This document shows, in pieces, positions 20,373-21,537 of a DNA stretch of 21,537 nucleotides. Position 1 is the stretch's first letter; every line of letters begins with the position of its first letter. The stretch spans positions 5,369 through 26,905 of the forward strand of contig CAPBNZ010000017.1 in assembly GCA_948585895.1 (NCBI GenBank), read 5' to 3'. The notes under the pieces were generated by a model, which worked only from the letters and a program-made list of their open reading frames with translations, was not told the origin of the DNA and did no database searches. Origin of the DNA: an uncultured Clostridia bacterium (GTDB taxonomy: Bacteria; Bacillota; Clostridia; TANB77; CAG-508). The position numbers were made by a program, and so were the translations under genes.

Positions 20373-21422
20373 TTAATATAAAGCGTGGCACGAAAACCAG
20401 TGCTGAAACACTAGTAAAGGATTGTAGAAACTGCGACAGCCGGCAGGACAATCGTCCCCATCACCGTCGTAACCGCCACCACGGATAACACGATACGAAC
20501 TCTTGCTCTGTTCTTGTGTCCATTCATCTACATTACCTGTAAAGTCATAAATGTTGTTAGCACACCATTCCTCACGACTTCCTGTTTTAACTACTTTTTT
20601 GGGAGCCCCATTTGTATTCCAATAGTTACCCCATTTTGTAGAATCCTTTGCGATTTCATCAAGAGTTTTCGCTTTTGTCTCAATTACCCATTCTTCTCGT
20701 GTGTCATATTCAGCTCCATACATTAAATGACTTGTAATTGTTTCGCTTTTGAATATGATGGATCCAATCTTATGCATAGTTGGATAATCAATATTTGTCC
20801 AAGGAGCTGCACCTTTTATAGACCTTGGCTTTCCAGTTTCTTCATCTTGCGAAATATCATAACGAGTACTATAATATCCATCGTACTTATCGACACTTTC
20901 CTTCTGCAAAGCAAGTTCGCCAGTCAATGGTTCATGATATTCGCTTTCAGAAAATTCCTCATTCCGAAAATTTCTTCTTCCAAATTTCTCGGTAAACGAA
21001 ACGCCATCTAGTGTACCATTAGCTTCTAGTAAATTTGCTGGTGTCCATACGAGCTGGTCATATGTTCTCTGCAAGGTTTCAACCTCATCTGGGTTTGTCC
21101 AGTCAATATCATATACCTTTTCTTTTGGAATGCAATAAATGACCACACTCACATCTTTACCCCAAATAGTGTTTTCCTTACTTACTCCAGATACTGTCCA
21201 TCCAGATGGAACTACAGCCTGATTGCCGTCATTATCTGTATAAACAGATAATACTTCTGCATATTTCCCAGCTGATACAGTTGGAAGTTCCGAAATAACA
21301 TTTTTTGAAGTAATAGATAACTGCTTACAAGCTTTGACAATTAACTCTCCACTTGTTCCCTCTGAGACTTTAAAGGTTATACCTTTTTCTGCCTCAAACA
21401 CAAATTTTTCATACCGTCTCAT
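20373..21422 (-). CDS. DGR variable target protein, FGE/C-type-lectin-like C-terminus, shifted frame in VR
   Basis: This 349-residue protein has an N-terminal beta-rich region (YEKFVFEAEKGITFKVSEGT up to about residue 100) with NQAVVPSGWTVSG and VSVVIYCIPKEKV. A linker and an FGE-sulfatase-like domain follow, with YDFTGNVDEWTQEQSKSSYR and VIRGGGYDGDGDDCPAGCRS. The domain displays the diversified residues on a stable C-type-lectin-like scaffold, so it is likely a ligand- or surface-binding protein; no signal peptide is visible. The VR (20,382-20,498) encodes the last 41 residues. It ends FQHWFSCHALY because of a 2-base deletion; the TR-derived frame would end TGFRATLYIK at the TAG at 20,369-20,371. 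Start supported by CTTAAGGAGGTATAAACT and a promoter at 21,486-21,514. Confidence 0.9.
   Translation of the reverse strand: MRRYEKFVFEAEKGITFKVSEGTSGELIVKACKQLSITSKNVISELPTVSAGKYAEVLSVYTDNDGNQAVVPSGWTVSGVSKENTIWGKDVSVVIYCIPKEKVYDIDWTNPDEVETLQRTYDQLVWTPANLLEANGTLDGVSFTEKFGRRNFRNEEFSESEYHEPLTGELALQKESVDKYDGYYSTRYDISQDEETGKPRSIKGAAPWTNIDYPTMHKIGSIIFKSETITSHLMYGAEYDTREEWVIETKAKTLDEIAKDSTKWGNYWNTNGAPKKVVKTGSREEWCANNIYDFTGNVDEWTQEQSKSSYRVIRGGGYDGDGDDCPAGCRSFYNPLLVFQHWFSCHALY
20382..20498 (-). repeat. DGR variable repeat (VR)
   Basis: This 117-base segment inside the 3' end of the target gene is the homologue of the TR. It differs from the TR at 21 positions, all at TR adenines: 15 A-to-G, 6 A-to-T, none to C. 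In addition, two adenine-position bases are missing. The flanking blocks, 24 bases on the 5' side and about 21 on the 3' side, are identical to the TR. Beyond 20,382 similarity to the TR flank drops, marking the IMH boundary. Confidence 0.95.
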
Positions 21423-21485
21423 AGTTTATACCTCCTTAAGTGATAATTTTATAACGGTTTCAACATGGCTATTGCCATTATGTTA

Positions 21486-21514
21486 ATAATACCATATTTT
21501 CTTGCATTTTGCAA
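21486..21514 (-). promoter_or_regulatory. Promoter of the DGR target gene
   Basis: On the minus strand, -35 TTGCAA (21,509-21,514), 17-base spacer, -10 TATTAT (21,486-21,491). A hairpin with ATGGC and GCCAT arms (21,462-21,484) follows just past the predicted transcript start and may form a 5' UTR stem. Confidence 0.52.
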
Positions 21515-21537
21515 ATTTTGTAAACTTTGAATTTATT

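Larger units (their letters stand above)
14306..21537. mobile_element. Integrative element inserted in murA, left end only (extends beyond window)
   Basis: The recombinase borders the truncated murA, and the missing murA N-terminal part does not reappear in the remaining 7.2 kb. The element is therefore at least that long, unless the 5' part of murA was lost by a separate event. Visible cargo: a toxin-antitoxin pair, a small gene with a structured leader, a DUF6076-like gene, and a complete diversity-generating retroelement. No conjugation, capsid or tail genes are seen in this part, so I cannot say whether it is an ICE, a mobilisable transposon or a prophage. Confidence 0.7.

Noticed and set aside
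20727..21011. Plus-strand frame inside the DGR target
   Set aside because: It is antisense to the target, has no ribosome-binding site and shows no motif.

Overview
The window comes from a low-GC, spore-forming member of the Bacillota, most likely an uncultured clostridial or gut lineage. The evidence is the ftsA-ftsZ-spoIIGA-sigE-sigG cluster, strong AGGAGG ribosome-binding sites, frequent TTG starts and AT-rich sigma-A promoters. Nearly everything is transcribed leftwards (minus strand).

Layout. (1) 1-2,280: a replication or mobile-element module with a RepA_N-type initiator cut by the window edge, a probable winged-helix protein under a palindrome-rich promoter, and an uncharacterised gene split by a one-base frameshift. 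A BRO-N antirepressor-like gene follows (2,278-3,126). (2) 3,305-4,671: a ComEC-like metallo-beta-lactamase protein, divergent from a DUF3006 protein. (3) 4,861-13,296: the conserved division and sporulation cluster: ftsQ, two DUF881 genes, sbp (DUF1290), ftsA, ftsZ, spoIIGA, sigE (frameshifted near its 3' end), sigG, and a short ylmC/ymxH-like gene. (4) 13,401-14,328: the C-terminal three quarters of murA. The gene is cut just before its catalytic Cys by a large serine recombinase element, whose recombinase ORF reads into murA. (5) 14,306 to beyond 21,537: the inserted element. It carries the recombinase, a DUF4258/YgiT-type toxin-antitoxin pair, a small gene behind a long structured leader, a DUF6076-like zinc-finger gene, and a diversity-generating retroelement (DGR).

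The DGR is the main discovery. It consists of a variable target protein with a C-terminal formylglycine-generating-enzyme/C-type-lectin-like fold, Avd, a DGR-type reverse transcriptase and a template repeat (TR). TR and variable repeat (VR) differ at about 21 substituted positions, and every one is an adenine in the coding-strand TR. The current VR also carries a 2-nt deletion, again at adenines, and an AAG-to-TAG change. The target's C-terminus is therefore out of frame relative to the ending GFRATL that the TR encodes. The TR itself is intact and could in principle restore it.

A second pattern is a set of single-base frame breaks. Three genes (positions 1,881, 6,065 and 14,124) each have one extra G after TTCC on the plus strand, and removing it restores a plausible or conserved protein. 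This may be systematic sequencing error or real decay, and it affects how sigE and murA should be read.
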